Source: Caenorhabditis elegans (Eukaryota > Nematoda > Chromadorea > Rhabditida > Rhabditidae). Taken from it: a stretch of 64,000 nt of DNA. The notes below the pieces were generated by a model. It did no database searches. It saw only the letters and a list, made by a program, of their open reading frames with translations, and was not told where the DNA came from. This document shows positions 41,063 to 51,800 of the stretch, one piece after another (positions within the stretch are counted from its first letter, which is position 1; each line of letters begins with the position of its first letter). A program made the translations under genes and the position numbers. Location of the stretch: positions 1,922,001-1,986,000 of the forward strand of contig NC_003280.10 in the NCBI RefSeq assembly GCF_000002985.6. Reading direction: 5' to 3'.

Positions 41063-44000
41063 TCAAAGAACTTCATTAAAAACGATATTGGTGACAATAT
41101 TAGAACTGGATTTTACAATAAGACCTTCTTTGGTACGAACTCTTGATAGAGCAACATATAGTTGTCCATGAGTGAAAACATCGGTGGGAATCCAGAGACC
41201 GATTTTAGAAAAGGATTGTCCTTGGGCCTTGTTGATCGATAATGCAAATGATAAGCGAACTGGGAACTGTGTGCGCCTGAGTTGGAAAGAGATGTTCTTA
41301 TCATCATAGCAATCGATTCTTGGAATGATTGTGAAATGTCCTTTCCTCTCGCCAGTTGCAAAGCGACATCCAAGTGAGTGACTGGCCAATGTTTCGACAA
41401 TGAAACGGGAACCATTGCAAAGGCCAGCGGAAACATCGAGATTCCTGAGCAGAATGATCACTGAGCCTTTCTTCAGCTTGAGAATATGGGGAGGAAGAGA
41501 TGATGGGGACATCTTGTTGAGAAACTCGGTGGGATAGTGCATAGTATCCGCTTGATGTTCCACGATCACTTCATCTCGTGACAGATAGATTCTTTCCTCG
41601 CCAACCATTCGATTGTGAACATCGTCATTCAGTTGAGCAACGTCGACGTTCTTAGGTGTAAGGATGACGTTGTCACATGGATCAGACGTGGTTGGATCGA
41701 TAACTGCTCCGAACACTTCCTCGACGATGTTGTGATCGCACATGACAGAGAGTGGGAGTGTAACCTTTGAATCAGAGTCATTTGCAGATCCATCGCCAAC
41801 ATTGAGGAGGAATTGGATCCAATCCGAGTCTCCAGATGTTACTCTCATATTTGAGATGAGATGCAAAATTTGAAACTCTGTCCATAGTGGTGATCTTTTG
41901 ATGCATGCGTCTACTTGATCAGCTCTAGAGCTTCTCTCCACCACAGGTAGGATTTGGCGAAAGTCTCCTCCGAGGATCAGGATCTTCCCACCAAATGGCT
42001 GATCGATCTTTGTGAGATCCCTAAGCAGTACATCGACCGTGTCGAGGGCTGTCTGAAAGTTGAATGAATGATTTGATTAGTACGATCAGAATCACTCTAA
42101 TACCTTGGGAACCATTGATGCTTCATCCCAAATGAAAACGTCGTTCTCCGCTAGCTCTTGTGCTTCTTTCAATTGCCTCTGATGAAGAGAAGACTTGCAT
42201 TGATTTCTAATATCAAGCTTGAAAAGGGAAGCGGATGTTCGACCGAGTGGGAGTAAATTGGCTGCAATTCCTGTCCACGCCGTACACGCTACCTGAAAAT
42301 ATGCAGTATTGAAATAACTTTAGTATGTTTGGTTGAAAGTGTACCTTCAGTCCTCTTCCAACACAGATGTTGTACAGAGTGATGTAGAGATAAGTCTTTC
42401 CGCTCCGTCCAGGCCCATCCAAATAGAAAAGACGGGGTAGCGAGGCATCATCTAATGCAGCAAGGATCTGGTCAGCTGCACGTTTCTGTTGATCATTGAG
42501 TGTCGCAAGGAGCCTATTGCCTTCTGATGCACATTGAGCAGGGTTGACTGTGTCGAGATCGATTGGTGGCGGATTGATAGATGGTTTGGTGACATCGAAT
42601 CTTTTTCCAACCCTGGAAAAATATTATAATCTACTTTTGAAAAAAGCTCAAAAGATACCTTTGAAGGCGACTTTCGATATCAAAATATGCAAGTGCCTCA
42701 GCCTCTTCTTTCCCTGCTCCAGCATGGCGAAAATCCTCAGAAAGATCCCACTTCACGGCATCCCAAAGTGCGTTCAGATCGTGAACTTCGTTAAAAAGAA
42801 TGATAGCGACAAACATTGAGCGAAGAGCTGCGGGCACTGAGCATCCAGCCCACTCTTTCAAAGACTTCAAATATTCGCTGTCATCATTCAGAAGTCCTTG
42901 AGCTTTTGCTGCTTCCACATAAGTTGCGTATACCACTGGAACATTGTTCTCGTCCAAAACAGTACGAAGATCTTCGAATGACATCGCTCCTTTGATGTTC
43001 AAAAGAAGAATTCGAAGTGCGTATCTCTCGGTTTCGTATGGTGGGACAGTGTACATTCGGCCTATCTGCCTTGTGCCTCTTCCTCGAACCTTCCAGCCAT
43101 CCTTTTTCACAAAGGTGAAGTGCGTTGGCATATCCATGTAGAAGAATTGGCGTGAATCAACAAATGTCGAAGGGATGTTCCCGCTCTCCGCAATATCCTT
43201 GCTCTTTTGGTTGATCTTAAACCAAGCTGTGAGAGTCGTGTCGGTTTGTGATGAAGATTCGAGTTGTTGTGTGGTGACACTGGCTCTAAAGTAGATCGTT
43301 TGGAATCCTTCGAGATGCACAGCGAGTCAATAAACTGTATCGGACTTCTTTTCCAGTTTGAATCCCAAGATGTGGTGGATTGCCTCGGGAGCACAGACGT
43401 ATCGAGCATCTAGATGCTCTCGGATCTCATCAACAACATTTCCATCTCCACGTACATTTTGGATGATGTTGAGTGCAGCACGGTCATGTCCTTTGTAGAC
43501 ATATTTGAAGAGATATTTTACAGCTTCGATGAATCCACAAATCTCGACATTCATGTGAGCATTGTAACGGAGCAGAAGCCATTTGTTGTATGGAACAACT
43601 CTCCTGTTATCGAGATGTTGGGTGCCATATTCCACATATCGTCCATCATCCCTTCGACGATACCCGGGATATCCATCAACGTTGAGAGTGGTGCTAGGAT
43701 GAAAATCCTTCGGATACCTTTTCGAGCAGTGCCCATCAACCATGCATGGCGAGTGAGGATTTTGAGCACCACATGGACGATGCATCATGGCGGTGGTCAC
43801 AATGCGATGAAGTTCTGGCTCGTTGTCAGGATTTGGAATCTCAGCTTGCACAATCTTGTCGATGTCCTCCGAGGTTCGTGGCTTTGAGTTCTCTGCCATA
43901 GTTAACAGCATGTGTACATGAGGAAGACCTCGTTTTTGCCTTTCGAACACGGAAATGTATGCGGCAACGTGTCCGAGAATATCCCGATTTAGAAGATCGT

Positions 44001-45936
44001 CAAACAGCGCATCTACCTGGAACACAATGAAGAAAGTGATGAGTTAAATATAGATCTTCAACTTACTTTTAGCTTGAAGACACGGGCAATAAGGTCTGGA
44101 CGATCAGATGCAGATTGTCGCGGACCGAGGTTTTCAGAAATCTCTGTCCATGCAGGATTACACGTGAAAGTTAAAAATATATCAGGCTTTCCGAACTTCG
44201 AGACAATAGCCATCGCGTCTTGAAAGTTTTGGACCATTGCTCGGGGACTCCCTGGAAAAGATGATGGAAGAACGATGCGTCTTCCTGGGACATCAGTATC
44301 TCCAGCAATATAATCCTGAACCGCATTGTAGTTGGCGGCTTTCAAATCAACTTGATGAGTTCGATGATAGTTTAGCCTGTTTTGCTCGATCTGCAAAAAC
44401 ATGATTATTTTGTGAACATGAGATCATGTATTCTTACCTTTACCCATGAGTCTACTGCAAACTGTTGAAACAGGGCACGCCCGTGATGCAGTGGATTGAA
44501 AACTCCTGATCTCTCCATGAGCAGGTAACTGTAGTACATCTTCTGAGTAATCCTTCCTTGTTTCTTCTCCGATGGTCTCTTTTCCAAGTCAGGATGCCAT
44601 CCGTCGGTTCCATTTGGAAACAATACAGGATATGTGAGAGGATCGCAGATCCTATCGATATCACGAATCGTCTTAAGTCCTCCTCCTCTTGGATGAACAG
44701 CCAAAGAGCGAGTGGTTGGCACGTCATCGTCTTCGCCCACAAAAACAACTGCGACTTCATTCGCTTGTGGCAAGTTATAACGTCGTGGATCCTTAGTTGT
44801 CGAAATATCGAAGATCAGTCGAACGCATCCCGGATGTCGTCCTTCCTTTGCAGCTTCAGAATTTTCTTTTTCTTCAACTTCAGCCATCATCTTGTATGCC
44901 TGTGCATATGGATTGGTTCTCAACAGAAGACTGCTCAATTCAGCCATAACAGCAGGATCACAATCGGCATTGGCAGGATTTCCAAGCCTCTCGTCTGTTG
45001 CTTGATCAGTGTCCAGGATGTAGATCTGTCCAAATGCTGGTCTCTGGCCTGGATCCGGGTGAAGTGGTCCCGCAAAATGGTAAACTTGACCGTGGATTTT
45101 GAAGCAGTATGGGCCGCGGCCTCTCGGAACATCAAGTTGTGCACCCATCGATGCCATTGCGAACGATGAATTAAACTGTCGGATGTTCTTCTGGAAGTTA
45201 CGGGCGTGAGAAGAATCATCGAGGAGAAGATGTCGTAGTTCATCTGGGTAGTTGGAGAATCGATCTTGAAGTGTGGTTGTTAATCCGAAGTAGCAACACA
45301 TATTGATATGATCGTTGGATGAGGACACCTCTCCTGAAACATTAAATTTCTGTATGATGCTAGTATATGTTATTAGTTATGAAAAAAAACCAATCTGAAA
45401 CTCAGAATGGAAATAAGAAGTAGAAGTTCACTAAACTTTGAAAAAATGTATACCTTGAAAGAATCTGGCATTGCAGTTCTTGCACACACATCTCATGCTT
45501 CCAAGGTAGTTGGGATTGGCAACAGATGACGTATCGTGTGTTTTTGCTACTTCATTTCTTTTTTTCTTCATCCATACTCTTTTTTTATATTTCATCTCAG
45601 CCTTTTCCTCTTCTGACATTGAAGCTCGTTTTTCCTTTTTTCTTTCCCAATCCATCCTGAGTCTTGATTCTGATTCTTGCGAAGTTTCTCTTGAACGACG
45701 TTCTCTCTTCCATACAGCATTTGAGTTGTCACTAAAACTGCTTATTGGTAAAATTCCACGAGCATTCAAGATCCTTACCTTAATGTTCTGGAACGTGTCC
45801 TCCTAGAGACGGGTTCTTGGGATGTAGAAGGGAAATCAGGCAGGTTTGTTGGTTTGGTATCCATTGCTGAATCGGGTAGAGTTGTTGGTTCCGTATCCAT
45901 TATTGAATCGGGTCGACTTGTTAGCTCGTTATCCAT
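41063..45936 (-). pseudogene. Helitron Rep-helicase, copy 1, with in-frame TGA
   Basis: Exons 45936-45779, 45737-45454, 45333-44438, 44390-44067, 44016-42659, 42612-42345, 42292-42104 and 42052-41063 join in phase into 1,488 codons. A Cys pair region (CVCKNCNARF) lies N-terminal. Rep signatures are FTCNPAWTEI, the HUH motif LPHVHML (His 587/589) and the tyrosines of KYLFKYVYKGHD (Tyr 722/726). Helicase signatures are Walker A DGPGRSGKT (Lys about 1079), Walker B IWDEASM, LGGDFRQILPVV and the C-terminal AQGQSFSKIGLW/YVALSRV. TGA at 43329-43327 (codon about 784) replaces the Arg expected in VYRL between Rep and helicase. All else is intact. AATAAA overlaps the stop codon. Role in life: nicking, unwinding and rolling-circle transposition. 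TGA readthrough, or two separate proteins, are possible but unproven. Confidence 0.85.
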
Positions 45937-46640
45937 TGTTGATTAATAATGAGAAAATGATAATTTTCTTCTCCTTATATAGAATTTTTTTGGAAGATTC
46001 TAGAAGTTTTGGGTCTTGAAACGAATTGGGTTTTAGAAGGACAGATTTAATATAGTTTAAACTTGTAATAATATAAATTAAAAATTGCACAATGAAATAG
46101 TCAAAATTTAAATTTTGCACACTACATTGAAAAATCCAGAAGTTTCTAGATGGTTGTAGAATCTTCTTGATTATATTAATGGGTAGTTCCTGTGATGTCT
46201 TTATCAGTGACGTCATCTTTTGTGACGTTATTGGAACATTCTCTTCTTTTTCTGCAACTTCTGGAAGATTCCAGAAGTTTCTTTTACTGTAATGGGCGGA
46301 GCCTATGACGTCACATTCTGTGACGCTGATATATTTGGCGTCATCACCTATTTTTTTCCGAATGTGAGACTATATAGGTGTCATCATATGTGACGTCATA
46401 ATCTGTGACTTATTTTTTGTTACGCCAGTGATTGTGACGTCATCAGAATTTTCTGGAAGTTTCTCCAAAATTCTAGAAGGTTCCAGAATTTTCTGAAAAT
46501 TATATTGGGTTCAGCCTGTGACGTTTACTTAATGTCCTCATCATGTGTGACGTCGTCAAGTGTTACGTAATCCGAGATATCTAGAAGTTTTTCGAAATTT
46601 CTAGAAGATTCTCGAAGTTTATTGCATGAAGTTTTCCTCT
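45937..46640 (-). promoter_or_regulatory. Helitron Rep-helicase promoter with heat-shock elements, TATA and CRE-like sites (copy 1)
   Basis: On the minus strand a TATATAAGG box lies at 45973-45981, about 40 bp before the ATG. Upstream are runs of alternating GAA/TTC pentamers: 45993-46008, 46264-46281 (GAAGATTCCAGAAGTTTC, four perfect units), 46446-46463 (four units), 46471-46493 (five units) and 46594-46616 (five units). These match HSF-1 binding sites. TGACGTCA palindromes are at 46208, 46306, 46391 and 46435. Helitron-borne HSF-1 sites have been reported in Caenorhabditis; here they stand in front of the element's own gene. Confidence 0.75.
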
Positions 46641-46789
46641 TCTATAGGTTTATTAAATTCTAAACAAATGTGCCGGGATGTCGCATTGGTTGTGTGCGGG
46701 AATTTGGTGTGAACCTTCTGTGGTTCAAACTATCTTCCCCTTCATACTTTTTTTTTCTGTCAAACAAAGTTAAATTTGACTACTCCGAC

Positions 46790-47650
46790 AAAATTTCTCT
46801 AAAAATTTGAATTTCCCGCCATAATTTTTCACTGAAAATTTGAATTCCCGCCAAAAATTTTTCAGAAAATTTGAATTCCCGCCAAAAAATTGTAAAGAAA
46901 ATTTAAATTCCCGCCAAAAATTTTCAGAGAAAATTTGAATTCCCGCCAAAAATTTTTCAGAAAATTTGAATTCCCGCCAAAATTTTTCACAGAAAATTTG
47001 AATTCCCGCCAAAAAATTTTAAAGAAAATTTAAATTCCCGCCAAAAATTTTCAGAGAAAATTTGAATTCCCGCCAAAAATTTTTCAGAAAATTTGAATTC
47101 CCGCCAAAATTTTTCACAGAAAATTTGAATTCCCGCCAAAAAATTTTAAAGAAAATTTAAATTCCCGCCAAAAATTTTCAGAGAAAATTTGAATTCCCGC
47201 CAAAAATGTTTCAGAAAATTTGAATTCACGCCAAAAATTTTCAAAGAAAATTTGAATTCCCGCCAAAAAATTTTGAAGGAAATTTAAATTCCCGCCAAAA
47301 TTTTTCAGAGAAAATTTGAATTCCCGCCAAAAATTTTTCAGAAAATTTGAATTCCCGCCAAAAAATTTTGAAGGAAATTTAAATTCCCGCCAAAATTTTT
47401 CAGAGAAAATTTGAATTCCCGCCAAAAATTTTTCAGAAAATTTGAATTCCCGCCAAAATTTTTCACAGAAAATTTGAATTCCCGCCAAAAAATTTTAAAG
47501 AAAATTTAAATTCCCGCCAAAAATTTTCAGAGAAATTTTGAATTCCCGCCAAAAATGTTTCAGAAAATTTGAGCTACCGCCAAAAATTTTCACAGAAAAT
47601 TTGAATTCCCGCCGAAAAATTTCAAAGAAAATTTAACTTCCCGCCAAAAT
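46790..47650. repeat. Minisatellite of TTCCCGCCAAAA units, about 27 (Helitron copy 1)
   Basis: A roughly 31-bp AT-rich unit (aaaatttgaattcccgccaa) repeats about 27 times. Nearly every unit contains TTCCCGCCAAAA or its one-base variants, which equals the E2F/EFL-1 consensus. Variant units include cacgcc (47227), taccgcc (47575) and cccgccg (47608). It lies between the HSE promoter and the element's 5' end. The periodic open frames across it (MAGIQIFCEKFWREFKF) are a by-product of the repeat. Confidence 0.88.
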
Positions 47651-47720
47651 GTATGGGTCTCGCCACGATGGGTCTCGCCACGAAGGGTCTCGCAACGATG
47701 GGTCTCGCCACGAAGGGTGA
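47651..47720 (+). repeat. Short tandem repeat GGGTCTCGCCACGAA/T (copy 1)
   Basis: Four to five 15-bp units between the minisatellite and the Helitron 5' end. Copy 3 has one more unit (63901-63977) than copies 1 and 2. Confidence 0.8.
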
Positions 47721-48159
47721 CTGGCCCCGCCCACAACTCTCAGTGACTTTAGGGGTGACGTCACAGACTACAAAGACTACATAGACTACAAACTATGGAC
47801 AGACCCACACTATTTTTTTATATATAAGTAATGACCAGCCGTTCGCACGCGCCAAGGCGCGTGCTCCGTCTGGCTTTGTAGTTTCTAGATTTTTAAAACA
47901 TATTTTCAGCTTGGTTTTTGAATTTTACAACTTGAGGTTGAAAACAGCATTGAAACAAATGTCATGTTTCGGATTATCAGTGAGAATATGAGATCTTCTC
48001 TTATTGAGTTTCAGTTTTAAATATTTGGGAACAAATCGTGAATTTGATATAATTTCAATTTAAAATTACTTTTTTGAATAGTGTTTGTTCAAAACTATTT
48101 CACTTTGACAAATAAAGAAATGTTGTATATTGTTATTGGTCGAAGTTCAATCGCTTCCA

Positions 48160-48226
48160 GCATGGCACAGCTGGTAGCGCGCGCGTCATTGGCGCGCGGA
48201 CCTTTTGGTTCGATCCCCGCGAGGGC
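48160..48226 (+). other. tRNA-like segment (Helitron copy 2)
   Basis: Identical in sequence to 39738-39804; A box starts at 48163. Confidence 0.5.
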
Positions 48227-48450
48227 AAAAAAATTCTAAAATAGCAAAAGTGTTGCTGAGAATGGTCAAACTACTGGAGATGTCTAGCGAGACCCAGATA
48301 AGAGCAGAGGTGCTTCTGAGAGGGTTGGTGATTCAGGGGTAGTGCGAGCACTATCTCCTGTCTCTTATGTGGCACATTGTTGTGTTTCTGTGGTTATAAT
48401 AATACTCCCTCCCCCCATACTCCTACATATGGGGGCGAGTGAGAAGGCTG

Positions 48451-48819
48451 GAGTTGTCGAGCGAGACCTCAGAAGAGAGCTGAGTTGTCTAGCGAGATAG
48501 CAGAGAAGAGATGAGTTGTCGAGTGAGACCTCAGAAGAGAGCTGAGTTGTCTAGCGAGATAGCAGAGAAGAGCTGAGTTGTCGAGCGAGACCTCAGAAGA
48601 GAGCTGAGTTGTCTAGCGAGATAGCAGAGAAGAGATGAGTTGTCGAGCGAGACCTCAGAAGAGAGCTGAGTTGTCTAGCGAGATAGCAGAGAAGAGATGA
48701 GTTGTCGAGCGAGACCTCAGAAGAGAGCTGAGTTGTCTAGCGAGATAGCAGAGAAGAGATGAGTTGTCGAGTGAGACCTCAGAAGAGAGCTGAGTTGTCT
48801 AGCGAGATAGCAGAGAAGA
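48451..48819. repeat. 62-bp minisatellite, about 6 units (Helitron copy 2)
   Basis: Same unit as at 40029-41048, but the array is 369 bp, a difference from copy 1 of exactly 651 bp (10.5 units, i.e. 21 half-units). Confidence 0.93.
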
Positions 48820-48833
48820 ATAATAAGCTTTAT

Positions 48834-51800
48834 TCAAAGAACTTCATTAAAAACGATATTGGTGACAATATTAGAACTGGATTTTACAATAAGACCTTCT
48901 TTGGTACGAACTCTTGATAGAGCAACATATAGTTGTCCATGAGTGAAAACATCGGTGGGAATCCAGAGACCGATTTTAGAAAAGGATTGTCCTTGGGCCT
49001 TGTTGATCGATAATGCAAATGATAAGCGAACTGGGAACTGTGTGCGCCTGAGTTGGAAAGAGATGTTCTTATCATCATAGCAATCGATTCTTGGAATGAT
49101 TGTGAAATGTCCTTTCCTCTCGCCAGTTGCAAAGCGACATCCAAGTGAGTGACTGGCCAATGTTTCGACAATGAAACGGGAACCATTGCAAAGGCCAGCG
49201 GAAACATCGAGATTCCTGAGCAGAATGATCACTGAGCCTTTCTTCAGCTTGAGAATATGGGGAGGAAGAGATGATGGGGACATCTTGTTGAGAAACTCGG
49301 TGGGATAGTGCATAGTATCCGCTTGATGTTCCACGATCACTTCATCTCGTGACAGATAGATTCTTTCCTCGCCAACCATTCGATTGTGAACATCGTCATT
49401 CAGTTGAGCAACGTCGACGTTCTTAGGTGTAAGGATGACGTTGTCACATGGATCAGACGTGGTTGGATCGATAACTGCTCCGAACACTTCCTCGACGATG
49501 TTGTGATCGCACATGACAGAGAGTGGGAGTGTAACCTTTGAATCAGAGTCATTTGCAGATCCATCGCCAACATTGAGGAGGAATTGGATCCAATCCGAGT
49601 CTCCAGATGTTACTCTCATATTTGAGATGAGATGCAAAATTTGAAACTCTGTCCATAGTGGTGATCTTTTGATGCATGCGTCTACTTGATCAGCTCTAGA
49701 GCTTCTCTCCACCACAGGTAGGATTTGGCGAAAGTCTCCTCCGAGGATCAGGATCTTCCCACCAAATGGCTGATCGATCTTTGTGAGATCCCTAAGCAGT
49801 ACATCGACCGTGTCGAGGGCTGTCTGAAAGTTGAATGAATGATTTGATTAGTACGATCAGAATCACTCTAATACCTTGGGAACCATTGATGCTTCATCCC
49901 AAATGAAAACGTCGTTCTCCGCTAGCTCTTGTGCTTCTTTCAATTGCCTCTGATGAAGAGAAGACTTGCATTGATTTCTAATATCAAGCTTGAAAAGGGA
50001 AGCGGATGTTCGACCGAGTGGGAGTAAATTGGCTGCAATTCCTGTCCACGCCGTACACGCTACCTGAAAATATGCAGTATTGAAATAACTTTAGTATGTT
50101 TGGTTGAAAGTGTACCTTCAGTCCTCTTCCAACACAGATGTTGTACAGAGTGATGTAGAGATAAGTCTTTCCGCTCCGTCCAGGCCCATCCAAATAGAAA
50201 AGACGGGGTAGCGAGGCATCATCTAATGCAGCAAGGATCTGGTCAGCTGCACGTTTCTGTTGATCATTGAGTGTCGCAAGGAGCCTATTGCCTTCTGATG
50301 CACATTGAGCAGGGTTGACTGTGTCGAGATCGATTGGTGGCGGATTGATAGATGGTTTGGTGACATCGAATCTTTTTCCAACCCTGGAAAAATATTATAA
50401 TCTACTTTTGAAAAAAGCTCAAAAGATACCTTTGAAGGCGACTTTCGATATCAAAATATGCAAGTGCCTCAGCCTCTTCTTTCCCTGCTCCAGCATGGCG
50501 AAAATCCTCAGAAAGATCCCACTTCACGGCATCCCAAAGTGCGTTCAGATCGTGAACTTCGTTAAAAAGAATGATAGCGACAAACATTGAGCGAAGAGCT
50601 GCGGGCACTGAGCATCCAGCCCACTCTTTCAAAGACTTCAAATATTCGCTGTCATCATTCAGAAGTCCTTGAGCTTTTGCTGCTTCCACATAAGTTGCGT
50701 ATACCACTGGAACATTGTTCTCGTCCAAAACAGTACGAAGATCTTCGAATGACATCGCTCCTTTGATGTTCAAAAGAAGAATTCGAAGTGCGTATCTCTC
50801 GGTTTCGTATGGTGGGACAGTGTACATTCGGCCTATCTGCCTTGTGCCTCTTCCTCGAACCTTCCAGCCATCCTTTTTCACAAAGGTGAAGTGCGTTGGC
50901 ATATCCATGTAGAAGAATTGGCGTGAATCAACAAATGTCGAAGGGATGTTCCCGCTCTCCGCAATATCCTTGCTCTTTTGGTTGATCTTAAACCAAGCTG
51001 TGAGAGTCGTGTCGGTTTGTGATGAAGATTCGAGTTGTTGTGTGGTGACACTGGCTCTAAAGTAGATCGTTTGGAATCCTTCGAGATGCACAGCGAGTCA
51101 ATAAACTGTATCGGACTTCTTTTCCAGTTTGAATCCCAAGATGTGGTGGATTGCCTCGGGAGCACAGACGTATCGAGCATCTAGATGCTCTCGGATCTCA
51201 TCAACAACATTTCCATCTCCACGTACATTTTGGATGATGTTGAGTGCAGCACGGTCATGTCCTTTGTAGACATATTTGAAGAGATATTTTACAGCTTCGA
51301 TGAATCCACAAATCTCGACATTCATGTGAGCATTGTAACGGAGCAGAAGCCATTTGTTGTATGGAACAACTCTCCTGTTATCGAGATGTTGGGTGCCATA
51401 TTCCACATATCGTCCATCATCCCTTCGACGATACCCGGGATATCCATCAACGTTGAGAGTGGTGCTAGGATGAAAATCCTTCGGATACCTTTTCGAGCAG
51501 TGCCCATCAACCATGCATGGCGAGTGAGGATTTTGAGCACCACATGGACGATGCATCATGGCGGTGGTCACAATGCGATGAAGTTCTGGCTCGTTGTCAG
51601 GATTTGGAATCTCAGCTTGCACAATCTTGTCGATGTCCTCCGAGGTTCGTGGCTTTGAGTTCTCTGCCATAGTTAACAGCATGTGTACATGAGGAAGACC
51701 TCGTTTTTGCCTTTCGAACACGGAAATGTATGCGGCAACGTGTCCGAGAATATCCCGATTTAGAAGATCGTCAAACAGCGCATCTACCTGGAACACAATG

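Larger units (their letters stand above)
39413..47834 (-). mobile_element. Helitron copy 1 (complete, 8,422 bp)
   Basis: Orientation is minus, so the 3' end is at 39413 and the 5' end at 47834. The minus-strand 3' terminus is ...GAACGGCTGG (CTRR type) preceded by a 9-bp-stem hairpin; the flanking LINE base gives the A|T target. The 5' terminus starts TCATTACTTATATATAA. From 5' to 3' it carries: short tandem repeat, TTCCCGCCAAAA minisatellite, promoter with heat-shock elements and TATA, eight-exon Rep-helicase gene, 62-bp minisatellite, tRNA-like segment, hairpin, CTGG. It makes no target duplication, as expected of Helitrons. Confidence 0.92.

Noticed and set aside
44558-45169. 203-codon plus-strand open frame opposite the Helitron gene (also at 52329 and 60740), and the 157-codon frame at 43414
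   Set aside because: They lie antisense to well-supported Rep exons, have no family motif and no splice logic; shadows of the coding strand.
47114-47488. Periodic 124-codon minus-strand frame (MAGIQIFCEKFWREFKF repeats) that looks like a repeat protein
   Set aside because: It is the translation of the non-coding minisatellite; it changes length with array size and lacks a promoter or splice context.
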